A stretch of DNA of 64,000 nucleotides. It comes from Glaciecola sp. 33A (lineage in GTDB: Bacteria > Pseudomonadota > Gammaproteobacteria > Enterobacterales > Alteromonadaceae). The DNA lies in NCBI RefSeq assembly GCF_002836745.1, contig NZ_PJAR01000035.1, positions 155,023-219,022 on the forward strand, written 5' to 3'. This document shows, one piece after another, positions 26,662-35,741 of this stretch (positions are counted from its first letter, which is position 1; every line of letters begins with the position of its first letter). The translations under genes and the position numbers were made by a program. The notes under the pieces were generated by a model. It was given only the letters and a program-made list of their open reading frames with translations, did not search any database and was not told where the DNA came from.

Positions 26662-27282
26662 CTAGACAATCAACGTGGTTCTATATTGCTTTTGCCATGC
26701 ATAAAGTCCAATAACGGCCATAATTAAAAAGCATCCATACAAGATTGCCGTTGGATATAGTCCTTTTTGAAAATATACGGCGATGGCAACAACATCAACC
26801 ACAATCCAAAATAGCCAATTGACGATATAACGACGTGTCATTAATACAAAGGCGACCAAACTGGCACAAGTGGTGAATGCGTCGGCGTAAGCGAAACTAG
26901 CATCAGTATATTTATGCATTAGGGTTCCTAAGGCGGCTGCACTTAATAATGCGGCTAGCGCATACAGACCTAATTTTTTGTGCTCCATACTTAATACTGT
27001 CACGGTCGTTGCCGTTGCTAGGTTTTTTGACCAATGCCACCAGCCATATATCTGCAGTGCCATATAAACAACATGCAAACCGGCATCAGAATACAGTTTT
27101 GCTTGGTAAAATACCCACACATAAAGCGTTACTTGCACAAAACCAAAGGCAAAATTCCAGATGTTGCCTTTGACCAACAAAAAGATACAAATAAACCCAC
27201 AAATTGCAGCGCTAATTTCCACCGAATTTGAACCCAAAAAACCATTTATAAAATCAGATAGTGTCACTACAGGATCACTCAA
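26662..27282 (-). CDS. pnuC: PnuC-type nicotinamide riboside/mononucleotide transporter
   Basis: A 206-residue seven-helix inner-membrane protein. GNIWNFAFGFVQVTLYVWVF and LYSDAGLHVVYMALQIYGWWHW are the diagnostic PnuC blocks that line the vitamin-binding pore. It imports nicotinamide riboside for NAD salvage by facilitated diffusion. Length is normal (relatives ~200-240). No kinase (NadR/NRK) gene is adjacent. A decayed partial duplicate lies about 1 kb downstream, past the PEP-CTERM-like gene. Confidence 0.93.
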   Translation of the reverse strand: MSDPVVTLSDFINGFLGSNSVEISAAICGFICIFLLVKGNIWNFAFGFVQVTLYVWVFYQAKLYSDAGLHVVYMALQIYGWWHWSKNLATATTVTVLSMEHKKLGLYALAALLSAAALGTLMHKYTDASFAYADAFTTCASLVAFVLMTRRYIVNWLFWIVVDVVAIAVYFQKGLYPTAILYGCFLIMAVIGLYAWQKQYRTTLIV

Positions 27283-27314
27283 TTATGACATGTTGAAAGA
27301 AGCTAGCAGCCGAA

Positions 27315-27346
27315 GACGCAAAGTAACACTAAAGCGGTTTTGCGTC
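27315..27346. promoter_or_regulatory. Inverted repeat in the pnuC / hydrolase divergent region
   Basis: GACGCAAA and TTTGCGTC, perfect 8-bp arms with a 16-nt spacer, sit about 35 bp upstream of pnuC. It may be an operator or the stem of a leader RNA. The divergent gene also starts within 150 bp. Confidence 0.35.
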
Positions 27347-27493
27347 GCTGAGTAAATAATAACAAGCACCATCTCAACTTTGATGGCTTAATTCAATAGC
27401 TGATGTAAAACAAAAAACGGATTGCCCTGACGCCTATTTCGATAGCATAATATAAACGAATTTAACTATTAAGTTGCGAGTGAACTCGGCATA

Positions 27494-29209
27494 ATGTGCG
27501 CAACGGACGCAGTAGTGCACGCAGGAATACTTATTATTAGTTCAAGCAAACACGTTATCGAGCAGAAAAAGAGGCTTATTGCCCTCGGCATTATTTTGCT
27601 AGTGGGCTTTCACGCCCCTAGCTATGCGCAAAAAGAAAAAGTCATGAGCGTTTTCCACTCCCTCGAGGAAACAGCGTCTGTAAAAGCGTCAGCTGGCAAA
27701 AAATCAATATTGCCGGTGCTTCCTAGAGTAGAAATCGGTCCTTGTGCATTCATGCAAAAATTTGATAAATACCATGCTGACTGCGGCACGTTGTTTGTCA
27801 AGGAAGATCCTACAGAGTCCCACACAGCAAAAAATCACGCGCGCGTTGTTTCTATTCCCATTATGATTTTTCAGCCAGCAGGTGAAGTCACCGGGGATCC
27901 CGTTGTCATTACTGGTGGCGGCGGCCCGGGTAGTTCAATATATATCATGGATGAATTTGATGACGACCCTTCTTTATATTACTCAGGCATCGAATTAAGC
28001 ACACTACAAAATGGCCTTCCTTTGATCCTGATGGAAATGCGAGGCTCCGGTTTATCTATGGCAAACTTGGACTGCCCAGCCATAACCCAGTTAGAAATTG
28101 AACTATTAAGCACATATCCATACAAATTTGACAGCAAAAAGTTCGCTGAAACGAGCGTTAGCTGTGCGAATCGAAAACGCGCGTTGGGTGTCGATGCTAA
28201 TTTTTATAATACCGATTACGCAATCAATGATATTGATGCTCTGCGACAGTTACTTGGCTTTCAAAAATGGCACTTACTCGGCATTTCCCACGGAACACGC
28301 ATATCGTTGCGTTACGCTCAGCAGTATCCTGTGCACACCGCCTCGCTAATACTCGACAGTATTTACCCCTTTGAAGTTGATTCATATGCGGATATGCCTG
28401 AGCACAGTGCAAGAATTTTTACGCAGCCGTTTGCCTTATGTGATGCTGACCCAAGATGTCGGCTTGAAAACGGACAAGCATCAGTGACATTGTTTGCGTC
28501 TTTCATGTCAGAAATTAAGCTAAACCCACCCACATTAAACGTTGAGTATGATGATAAAAACTGGACCGTTGGCCAAAAGACACTAAAGGTATCTCCTGAG
28601 TTAGTGGCTTATGCCCTATTCAATAATAGCTACGACAGCGACGCTATTCTAGCCTTTCCACAGATTGTAAAAGATGCGCTGAATAAAGATTATGCCAAAC
28701 TAAGTCGCTTGATTAGCGAGGTTATCGACTTGCAAAATTACACTTGGTTTTCAGAAGGCGCTTATTCAAGTTACGCTTGTTATGAAGAAATTCCTTTCTC
28801 AAACATAGAACTGGCCATCGAAAATGCAAACAAGTATAAATCGCCCTACTGGGACGACCTACCCGCTATTAATCTTGACCTGCAGTTATGCAAAATTTGG
28901 GGTATAAAGCCCGCAATTAATAACATCAAAAACGTTGACCACAATCAGTTAACGTTGCCTGTATTGATACTTGCTGGAGACCTCGACCCATTTACGCCGA
29001 CCATATGGGCCGTCGATTTTCATGCCAAACTGCCCATGAAGAACAAAACTCAACACTTGCGAGTTTGGCCTTTGAAAGCCCATAATATAGTGTATGACGA
29101 TAAATGTGTTGAGGCCGTGATAACATCGTTTTTAAACGATCCTGAGCAAACTATTGATAATGATTGCGCATTGCAAAACGTGAGTGAGATAAACACTGAC
29201 GGTTCATAG
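27494..29209 (+). CDS. Exported alpha/beta hydrolase, S33 peptidase (TAP-like) type
   Basis: A 571-residue hydrolase with a signal segment at about residues 26-46 (RLIALGIILLVGFHAPSYAQ). VITGGGGPGSS is the oxyanion-hole loop, EMRGSGLS follows, the nucleophile elbow is GISHG, and the C-terminal region supplies the acid in AGDLDPFTP and the histidine in KAHNIVYD. The layout matches secreted tripeptidyl aminopeptidase-like or proline iminopeptidase-like enzymes with a lid domain rich in cysteines (ALCDADPRC, SYACYEE, LQLCKIW). Substrate probably small peptides, by family only. Single gene; weak ribosome-binding site. Confidence 0.85.
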   Translation: MCATDAVVHAGILIISSSKHVIEQKKRLIALGIILLVGFHAPSYAQKEKVMSVFHSLEETASVKASAGKKSILPVLPRVEIGPCAFMQKFDKYHADCGTLFVKEDPTESHTAKNHARVVSIPIMIFQPAGEVTGDPVVITGGGGPGSSIYIMDEFDDDPSLYYSGIELSTLQNGLPLILMEMRGSGLSMANLDCPAITQLEIELLSTYPYKFDSKKFAETSVSCANRKRALGVDANFYNTDYAINDIDALRQLLGFQKWHLLGISHGTRISLRYAQQYPVHTASLILDSIYPFEVDSYADMPEHSARIFTQPFALCDADPRCRLENGQASVTLFASFMSEIKLNPPTLNVEYDDKNWTVGQKTLKVSPELVAYALFNNSYDSDAILAFPQIVKDALNKDYAKLSRLISEVIDLQNYTWFSEGAYSSYACYEEIPFSNIELAIENANKYKSPYWDDLPAINLDLQLCKIWGIKPAINNIKNVDHNQLTLPVLILAGDLDPFTPTIWAVDFHAKLPMKNKTQHLRVWPLKAHNIVYDDKCVEAVITSFLNDPEQTIDNDCALQNVSEINTDGS

Positions 29210-29280
29210 TTTATTTAATTGAGATACAAGCGCTTCTCCAATAACTCACAATCTAGTATTAGTTTATAACGGGACATTAA

Positions 29281-31170
29281 ATGGCATATGATTTTGGCTC
29301 ACAAACCTTAGGAATTAATAATCCATTCAAAAAAGAAGGTTTATTAAAAGCCGTTGCCGGTGTACTTGTGGCATTACTCGGTGTATTCACATTAATTCAA
29401 GTTGCTAGCGAGTTAAAGGCTGATAAAGTCGTCGGATGGGCTTATGTGATCATTGGCTTATATCTACTGGTAAGCGGTATCAGGCACACCAGCGTTGGTT
29501 TTATACAGCTTTTTCGCTACTTTGTAGGACGTTCAGTACCCACTTCATTAGCTGAAAATAAATCACCTTCCGAGCAAGAATCTGCTAAGTACGAACGCAA
29601 TGCATTACAGTACGACGCAAAAACACTTTACTCCATGATGATGGGTCGCAAAAACACAACTTTTACCGAGCCCGTTGGTTTCCTTGGCAGATTTGTGCAT
29701 AGTATTTTTCCAAAACTCACCTTTTTACCGCACCCGCTAAGAATGATGGCACAAGAAATTGCAGGTATGGTAATAAATTATTTGACCGGCATCGTGTCAT
29801 TTTTAATTGTCTTTTTTATTGTCACCGCCGGCTTAGCCGGCGAAACTGCGACGCTTTTTGCAATGCCAATAGTAGGCACGTTGTTGTTACTCTATTTAGT
29901 TATATCTTGGTCGTCGGCTGCTAGAGCCATTCAAAGAACCAGCCAAACTGTATTAAAAAGCAGCGGTGGAGGTTCCTTTGGCGTCATCATTGCCGCCTCT
30001 ATTTTAGTACCCATTATTGCAGGCGTGTACCTAGATGAATTGTTAATTGTGTCAGGTAACACTCAGCAAATTTTTACTGAAGCCTCAGGTATTTTTGCCG
30101 CGTGGGCTAACTTAGGCTTGTTAACTATCGCCACCTTAGTTGTTCTTGCTGCAGTTTTGCCTTTGTTGTTTGCTCGTATGGCAAATGCTTCACCGCAAAC
30201 AGAAGTCAGCGAATATCGTGAGAACATGCAAGAGTCAGTGCATCCGAACGAAGTTTTTATCAATATTGAAAACATTGTTTTGGCTAACCGTCGATATAAG
30301 GAAATGCCGAACCGAATTTATCGCGAATTTGATCCCAAATTAATAGAGCAATCGGATGGCAAGGGCAGCTTTAATGGCCAACTATTAATTGAAACTCAAC
30401 CCGCTCTGGCGGAAGAAGAAAATAATTCAAAGCAAGATAACAAAAAAACAATATTATCAACAATAGGTCAAATCGCTTTTGTGATTGGCGCTATCGCGTT
30501 TTATTATCTTGGTCAGAATATTATTTCAGCAATAGGCGCATTTGACAGTTGGAAATTGGCGACAACAAATGACAATTTGACGTTCTTTTTGCAAGCGTTA
30601 AGTTCAGTTTTGTTTACCCTATTCGCTTGGTTAACATTTAAAAGTGCAGCCAAAATACTCGACGCTGCTTCGCATTTATTTTGGGGCGAGATGCACTTCA
30701 CCTCATTATTAATGCACTTAAACACGGAAGGAACTTATACTGAGTCTAGATTATCAACAGGCATGTCTATACATGACAGTACGCGCTCTGAAAACACGGT
30801 AGTGCGGTCCAGTATTACCCCTTGGATAATTACAACGCGCATCAAAACCTCAATATTCGCCACCAGTGGTATGAAGAACCTAGAGCAACCACGCTACATT
30901 ATGTCGATGGCAAAAAATGATCAAGAACTCGACAGTATTGTTGGCGAAATTAAGAGTTTCTTGAAGGAAAGAGAGGCCATTGCTGCTATCACAAATGAGC
31001 GAGATTTATCCAATGCTAGTCAGATCCATCAAATAAATCAGCAGTCCAGAGCATTCGAGCCAAATACAAATGTAGACGCTAAATTAAGTCTCAACGAAGA
31101 TGAGCGGGCAGCCGGATATTTGCGCAATGAAGCAGCGCAAGAATCAGTAGAAAAAGACACAAATAAATAA
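29281..31170 (+). CDS. Large polytopic membrane protein, first gene of the CsgG/DUF799 operon
   Basis: A 629-residue protein I do not recognise. Hydrophobic helices appear at about residues 21-44, 50-70, 165-190, 195-212, 230-255, 272-300, 390-412 and 432-452, separated by polar loops; the C-terminal ~170 residues are soluble (LFWGEMHFTSLLMHLNTEG ... then an acidic tail ending EKDTNK). GGGAC precedes the ATG. It is followed by four lipoprotein genes with gaps of 81, 3, -4 and 3 bp, so it probably forms a functional unit with them, for example as the inner-membrane member of an envelope-spanning complex. That role is inference. Confidence 0.6.
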   Translation: MAYDFGSQTLGINNPFKKEGLLKAVAGVLVALLGVFTLIQVASELKADKVVGWAYVIIGLYLLVSGIRHTSVGFIQLFRYFVGRSVPTSLAENKSPSEQESAKYERNALQYDAKTLYSMMMGRKNTTFTEPVGFLGRFVHSIFPKLTFLPHPLRMMAQEIAGMVINYLTGIVSFLIVFFIVTAGLAGETATLFAMPIVGTLLLLYLVISWSSAARAIQRTSQTVLKSSGGGSFGVIIAASILVPIIAGVYLDELLIVSGNTQQIFTEASGIFAAWANLGLLTIATLVVLAAVLPLLFARMANASPQTEVSEYRENMQESVHPNEVFINIENIVLANRRYKEMPNRIYREFDPKLIEQSDGKGSFNGQLLIETQPALAEEENNSKQDNKKTILSTIGQIAFVIGAIAFYYLGQNIISAIGAFDSWKLATTNDNLTFFLQALSSVLFTLFAWLTFKSAAKILDAASHLFWGEMHFTSLLMHLNTEGTYTESRLSTGMSIHDSTRSENTVVRSSITPWIITTRIKTSIFATSGMKNLEQPRYIMSMAKNDQELDSIVGEIKSFLKEREAIAAITNERDLSNASQIHQINQQSRAFEPNTNVDAKLSLNEDERAAGYLRNEAAQESVEKDTNK

Positions 31171-31251
31171 ATATTTGTTTCTATACGCTAGCAATTAACC
31201 CACTTATTCAATATATTTATAGTGTAAAACAGTCACTTTATAAGGGTATAG

Positions 31252-32217
31252 ATGAACAATCAGTTTTCCAAAATCAAGCTTTCTTTGATCGTTGCTATGG
31301 GGGTCGTGCTTGCTTCTGGATGCACCTCTTCTACCAAGCAAACGCTTAATGCAAACCAAAGTAACCAAGCATCCATTAGCCCGACTATTGAGACAGCGCC
31401 AGCAATGGGCTTAAAACGCAAAATCGCTATTGCTCGATTTACCGATGAAACAAAAAACAGCAAGAGTATCTTTGTAAATAAAAGCGTCGATAATATTGGT
31501 AAGCAGGCAGCAGATATACTGAGTGCTCGGCTAACCAATTCAGGGCAATTCATCATGCTTGAAAGGGACGACCTGGATAAAGTTAAAAATGAACAAGCGC
31601 TTGAAGGTATCTCGTCAGCAGTCGTTGGCGCGGATTATCTTATTGTTGGTTCAATTAGTGAATTTGGTCGTAAAACGACCAGTGAAACAGGCATATTTAG
31701 TCGCAATAAAATTCAACAAGCGATGGCAACCGTTAACGTGAGACTAGTTGACACGACGACCGGGCAAATCGTTTTTTCTGAAGAAGGCAGTGGCGAAGCG
31801 CGTGCTGAAGCAAATACAACCTTCGGTGTTGGTGAGCGAGCAGCGTTTGATTCCACATTAAACGACAAAGCTATTTCTGCCGCAATTTCAAAAGTGGTCA
31901 GCGACTTGATGGAAAACTTGCTAGACATGCCTTGGAAAGCCTATTTGATTGCTAAGCAAGACGACCAATACATAATGACTGGAGGTGCTTCACAAGGCAT
32001 CTCTGTAGGTGATGAATTTACTATTTTGCAAAAAGATAAACAAATCAAAAACCCACAAACTGGTTTCATGATTGAATTGGCCGGTAAGCCGATTGCAACG
32101 GCTACTGTCGTGCTGTTAAGTGGTGCTGCCAAAAATGAAATATCTATTGTTTCGCTGGACACACAGTTATCACTACAAACAGATTTAGCTCAATTAGTCG
32201 TGATGGAAAAGGAATAA
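31252..32217 (+). CDS. CsgG/HfaB-family lipoprotein
   Basis: A 321-residue outer-membrane-type lipoprotein; lipobox VLASGC at about residues 20-25. The CsgG domain begins KRKIAIARFTDETKNS and continues with LSARLTNSGQFIMLERDDLDKV, GADYLIVGSISEFGRKT and VNVRLVDTTTGQIVFSEEGSGEA. CsgG forms a nonameric export pore for curli subunits; relatives serve other secretion or assembly roles. The C-terminal ~90 residues (WKAYLIAKQDDQYIMTGG...) are an added beta domain seen in longer CsgG-like proteins. AAGGGTATAG precedes the ATG. No curli subunits are near. Confidence 0.85.
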   Translation: MNNQFSKIKLSLIVAMGVVLASGCTSSTKQTLNANQSNQASISPTIETAPAMGLKRKIAIARFTDETKNSKSIFVNKSVDNIGKQAADILSARLTNSGQFIMLERDDLDKVKNEQALEGISSAVVGADYLIVGSISEFGRKTTSETGIFSRNKIQQAMATVNVRLVDTTTGQIVFSEEGSGEARAEANTTFGVGERAAFDSTLNDKAISAAISKVVSDLMENLLDMPWKAYLIAKQDDQYIMTGGASQGISVGDEFTILQKDKQIKNPQTGFMIELAGKPIATATVVLLSGAAKNEISIVSLDTQLSLQTDLAQLVVMEKE

Positions 32218-32220
32218 AAA

Positions 32221-32562
32221 ATGAGTAAATCAAATTCGTTAAAAGGGACTATTTTTGTATTATTTAGTTTTTTAATGCTTGGGTGTACGTCATCGTATGA
32301 GTCAGTGACTCAAGTCGATGACACCAAGGCATTTGTATTACTAACGGGTAACTTCGAAAATGCGTCACTGCAAATCAACACAAATTCGCCGATCACGTTG
32401 GCAGACAACATTGAGACTTTTATGCTAGATGGTAAAAAAGTAGCGAAGTTTGAAGTAGCCGCTGGCACAAATACTGTAAAGGTGTTTAAAAACGGGACAT
32501 TAGCAGTATACCGTAAACTGTATGTGACCAACGGAAATTCATTTGAGGTAAATGTTCAGTGA
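32221..32562 (+). CDS. Small lipoprotein in the CsgG operon
   Basis: A 113-residue lipoprotein with lipobox LMLGC near residues 18-22. The mature part (about 90 residues) is predicted beta-rich; KFEVAAGTNTVKVFKNGTLAVYRKLYV recalls a PEGA-like sandwich. I do not recognise a named family. It starts 3 bp after the CsgG-like gene and its last four bases overlap the GTG start of the DUF4810 gene, so it is translationally coupled to both. Confidence 0.65.
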   Translation: MSKSNSLKGTIFVLFSFLMLGCTSSYESVTQVDDTKAFVLLTGNFENASLQINTNSPITLADNIETFMLDGKKVAKFEVAAGTNTVKVFKNGTLAVYRKLYVTNGNSFEVNVQ

Positions 32563-32906
32563 AAATTAAAGGACTAATCATCATTGGCGCTGTGTTTCTA
32601 TTGTCGGCATGCAACAGCACACAAGGTGGTTTGTATTGGGGTAATTACTCTGACACTTTGCACAACTACAAACAAGAACCCGGTAATACAACGCGTCAAC
32701 GGCACGTTAAATCACTCAATGACATTATCAAGACCAGCGACAAAAGAGGGACTCGAGTTCCTCCTGGTGTATTGATCGAATTAGCCGTCATGGAAATTGA
32801 AAGCGGCAGTTCTGAAAATGCAGATGCATTGTTAAATAGAGAGATGTCACTTTACCCTGAATCAAGGACGCTTGTGCTTGAATTGAAAAAAAGAAATGGG
32901 GCTTAA
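32559..32906 (+). CDS. DUF4810 family lipoprotein
   Basis: A 115-residue lipoprotein with lipobox LLSAC (residues ~15-19). The mature protein opens GGLYWGNYSDTLHNYKQEPG, the DUF4810 signature, and ends with a TPR-like helical pair (NADALLNREMSLYPESRTLVLELKKR). The GTG start overlaps the previous stop (GTGA). DUF4810, CsgG-like and DUF799 lipoproteins occur together in many gammaproteobacteria, so they probably act in one complex. Confidence 0.85.
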   Translation: MKIKGLIIIGAVFLLSACNSTQGGLYWGNYSDTLHNYKQEPGNTTRQRHVKSLNDIIKTSDKRGTRVPPGVLIELAVMEIESGSSENADALLNREMSLYPESRTLVLELKKRNGA

Positions 32907-32909
32907 GGG

Positions 32910-33590
32910 GTGAAAAATATACTAAACAGAGTAAAAAGAATTTCTTGGCTAGCGGTGATTGCTATTGGTCTAAGTGGCTGCGCTACGTCAATTATTTCTA
33001 AAGAAGATGCATTTCCAAAAATGTACCAAGCAAAACCTGTTGCTATATTAGTGGTACCCGCGATTAACAATACAACGGCGGCTGAAGCGCCTGAGTATTA
33101 CTCGACAACGATTGCCGAGCCGTTAACTCGCATGGGCTATTACGTGTTGCCTATCGAGGTGACCAATAGATTGCTGCAAGAGCAAGGCATTGTAGATGGT
33201 GCACAACTAGCCAACGTTGATACTGGCTTGTTTAAAACAATGTATGGGGCTGATGCCGTTTTGTTTGTAAACATTAATAAGTGGGACACATCTTATTTCG
33301 TGCTCGGAGGTGACGTTACAGTCGGAATTGCCTATGAATTAGTTTCAACGACTAACCAAGACGTCCTTTGGCAATATGCTGATACCATTGTTGTTAATAC
33401 CGGCGGAGGTAATTCAGGCGGTGGCTTAATAGGTGCTCTTATTTCTACAGCAATCAATACCGCCTTCACTGACTATTTACCCTTAGCAAAACAAATTAAC
33501 TACAAGGCGCTTTCTACCCTGCCTTTTGGAAGATATCATTCAAAAACAGGGACCGACCAAAAAGTGCGGGCCTTTAACAAAGATAAATAA
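32910..33590 (+). CDS. DUF799 (GNA1162-like) lipoprotein
   Basis: A 226-residue lipoprotein: lipobox GLSGC near residues 19-23. The body matches DUF799/GNA1162: AILVVPAINNTTAAEAPEYYSTTIAEPLTRMGYYVLPIEV, GADAVLFVNINKWDT and a Gly-rich segment (NTGGGNSGGGLIGALIST). The neisserial homologue GNA1162 is an outer-membrane lipoprotein studied as an antigen; its fold resembles CsgG/TolB N-terminal domains. GTG start with GGGG just upstream, 3 bp after the DUF4810 stop. A strong terminator follows, ending the operon. Confidence 0.85.
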   Translation: MKNILNRVKRISWLAVIAIGLSGCATSIISKEDAFPKMYQAKPVAILVVPAINNTTAAEAPEYYSTTIAEPLTRMGYYVLPIEVTNRLLQEQGIVDGAQLANVDTGLFKTMYGADAVLFVNINKWDTSYFVLGGDVTVGIAYELVSTTNQDVLWQYADTIVVNTGGGNSGGGLIGALISTAINTAFTDYLPLAKQINYKALSTLPFGRYHSKTGTDQKVRAFNKDK

Positions 33591-33656
33591 AATGTGCTTA
33601 CCGCCAGCGAAGTAAGCGACTTAAAAATAACGCGAAAACTGGCTAGTTTTCATTGA

Positions 33657-33684
33657 AGCCCATTTTCAAAAGAATGGGCTTTTT
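33657..33684 (+). terminator. Rho-independent terminator after the lipoprotein operon
   Basis: AGCCCATT / AATGGGCT, an 8-bp perfect stem with an 8-nt loop, followed by five T. It may also stop readthrough on the minus strand from the MFS-PlsC gene. Confidence 0.85.
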
Positions 33685-33739
33685 CAATTAAGTCTTCCAT
33701 CAATAGTGCAAATAATCTTATGTTGAAGGTTCAATTGGA

Positions 33740-35668
33740 TCAATCGGAACCAGCCGAATAACGCTGCTTTAACTTCATCACTTGCTCGCGCAAATCATCT
33801 GCTTTTACCTTATCTGCTGCAACCGGCTCACCTAAGGACACTGAAACTAATGACCACCTAAGGCGCGGCAGTCGCCATTTAGTCTTGCGACTAAACATAC
33901 TTCCCCACAAACCACCTAAATGAAGAGGTATAACAGGCACAGGCGTTCGCTCAATGATCTTTTCTATACCACGACGAAAGGTATCAATAGACCCGTCATC
34001 GGTGAGTTTACCTTCAGGAAAAATACCCACTAGTTCACCTTGCTCAAGCGCCTGTGCAATATCTTCAAACGCCTTTTTGAATGCTTTTGGATTGGCTTTT
34101 TCACCGTCAATAGGAATAGCTTTGGCCATTTTAAATAACCAATGTAAGGCAAGAGAATGGTAAATAGGTGCAAACACCACAAAACGAATAGGCCTTGGTG
34201 AAGCAGCTAAAATAAACATCCAATCAACAAAGCTCACGTGATTGCCAATGATCACTGCAGGACCCTCTTCTGGAATATTTTGATCACCATTGGTACGTAC
34301 TCTATACATACAAATTGCGAGTATATAGATCACAAAACGAAGAAAGAACTCCGGTACCTTGGTGTAAATATAAATTGAGATAAGTAGATTTAAACCAGCA
34401 AGTAATAATAGTAATTGAGGAATACTCCATTCAAAAATAGACAGGGTAAGAATGCTTAAAATAGCACTTCCTACCATGAACAATGCATTCAATACATTAT
34501 TGGCAGCAATCACTCTTGAGCGTCTATCTTCTGTTGTACGCTGCTGAATGAGGGCATACAAGGGCACCGTATAAAAACCAGCAGCGATACCAATTGCCCC
34601 CATCCAGACTAAGTGCCAAAGCATATCGCCGGTGTCTAGCACTTGGCTCAATGTCAGCAGTACCTCAGTTGGCTTATTATAAGCCGTAATGGCGGGTTCT
34701 TGACTTAATAAATACAAAAATATCGTGATCAGAATGGCTCCAAACGGCACGATACCTAATTCAATTCTTGAACGCGACAGCTTTTCACAAAGGAGAGAAC
34801 CAATCGCGATGCTTAACGAAAATACAACCAAGGCACTAGTAACCACGAGTTCGTCACCGCCCATCACATGTTTTACGTAATTTGGTAGCGAGGTCAGAAT
34901 AATAGCCCCAATTAGCCAAAACCAACTGATCCCAATAACCGACTTGCCAACTGACTCAGTTTGCGCGTTCAGGGCCTGGAATACGTTTTTTGTGGAAGAG
35001 ATAATGTTGAACGTAAATCGTAGATCAGGATCATTAGGTGCGCTGATGGGAATAAATCGACTGCAAATATAACCAATGGCGGCTAAACATAAAATGGCGA
35101 TACTAATATAAACAGGGCCCGCTTCTTGGGTAATATAATAAGTACCAAATATAGTGCCTAACAAAATAGCCACAAAAGTACCTGATTCAACCAGACCATT
35201 AGCCTTTGTGAGCTCATTTCGTGCCACATGTTGCGGTAAAATGGAATACTTGAGAGGACCAAAAAAGGTGCTTTGCAGGCCCATAAAAAAGATCGTAACA
35301 AGCATTAACCAAAGGAGTTGAGTCATGATAGAAAAAGCACCAATGAGCATAATTGGCATTTCGCAGAACTTAACTATGCGGATCAGTTTGGATTTTTCCG
35401 TCTTTTCCGCCAGTTGACCGGCCATACCTGAAAATAGAAAGAATGGCAGTATAAACAGGCCCGCTGCCAAGTTAGAATAGAGTGCACCGTCGGCTACCGT
35501 TGTTGCTTGAAATATGAGTAGCAATAACACCGATTGCTTGTAAACATTATCATTCAGTGCCGAGAAAAACTGGGTCACAAACAAGGGTAGGAAACGCTTG
35601 CTGCTTAGCAATCCTCCCTCAAATTGATTAGTTAAAGGCGCTTTATCCTGCGGTATATTCTCTTGCAT
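33740..35668 (-). CDS. MFS transporter fused to a PlsC-type acyltransferase
   Basis: A 642-residue fusion. Residues 1 to about 430 are an LplT-like major-facilitator domain (FFSALNDNVYKQSVLLLLIFQ, FFGPLKYSILPQHVARNELTKANGL, EDRRSRVIAANNVLNALFMVG). Residues ~440-642 are a 1-acylglycerophosphate acyltransferase-type domain with the H-x4-D motif NHVSFVD and the FPEGKLTDDG block. In E. coli LplT flips lysophospholipid and Aas re-acylates it using an acyl-ACP synthetase domain. That third domain is absent here, so acyl-ACP or acyl-CoA must come from elsewhere. CGGAATTCT precedes the ATG. Role: inner-membrane phospholipid repair or remodelling (inferred). Confidence 0.88.
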   Translation of the reverse strand: MQENIPQDKAPLTNQFEGGLLSSKRFLPLFVTQFFSALNDNVYKQSVLLLLIFQATTVADGALYSNLAAGLFILPFFLFSGMAGQLAEKTEKSKLIRIVKFCEMPIMLIGAFSIMTQLLWLMLVTIFFMGLQSTFFGPLKYSILPQHVARNELTKANGLVESGTFVAILLGTIFGTYYITQEAGPVYISIAILCLAAIGYICSRFIPISAPNDPDLRFTFNIISSTKNVFQALNAQTESVGKSVIGISWFWLIGAIILTSLPNYVKHVMGGDELVVTSALVVFSLSIAIGSLLCEKLSRSRIELGIVPFGAILITIFLYLLSQEPAITAYNKPTEVLLTLSQVLDTGDMLWHLVWMGAIGIAAGFYTVPLYALIQQRTTEDRRSRVIAANNVLNALFMVGSAILSILTLSIFEWSIPQLLLLLAGLNLLISIYIYTKVPEFFLRFVIYILAICMYRVRTNGDQNIPEEGPAVIIGNHVSFVDWMFILAASPRPIRFVVFAPIYHSLALHWLFKMAKAIPIDGEKANPKAFKKAFEDIAQALEQGELVGIFPEGKLTDDGSIDTFRRGIEKIIERTPVPVIPLHLGGLWGSMFSRKTKWRLPRLRWSLVSVSLGEPVAADKVKADDLREQVMKLKQRYSAGSD

Positions 35669-35741
35669 AGAATTCCGTTCTAAATGAGTATCAAATGCTA
35701 GTTAGCAGCACACATTACACACTTACTGGCTAAAATACGAT

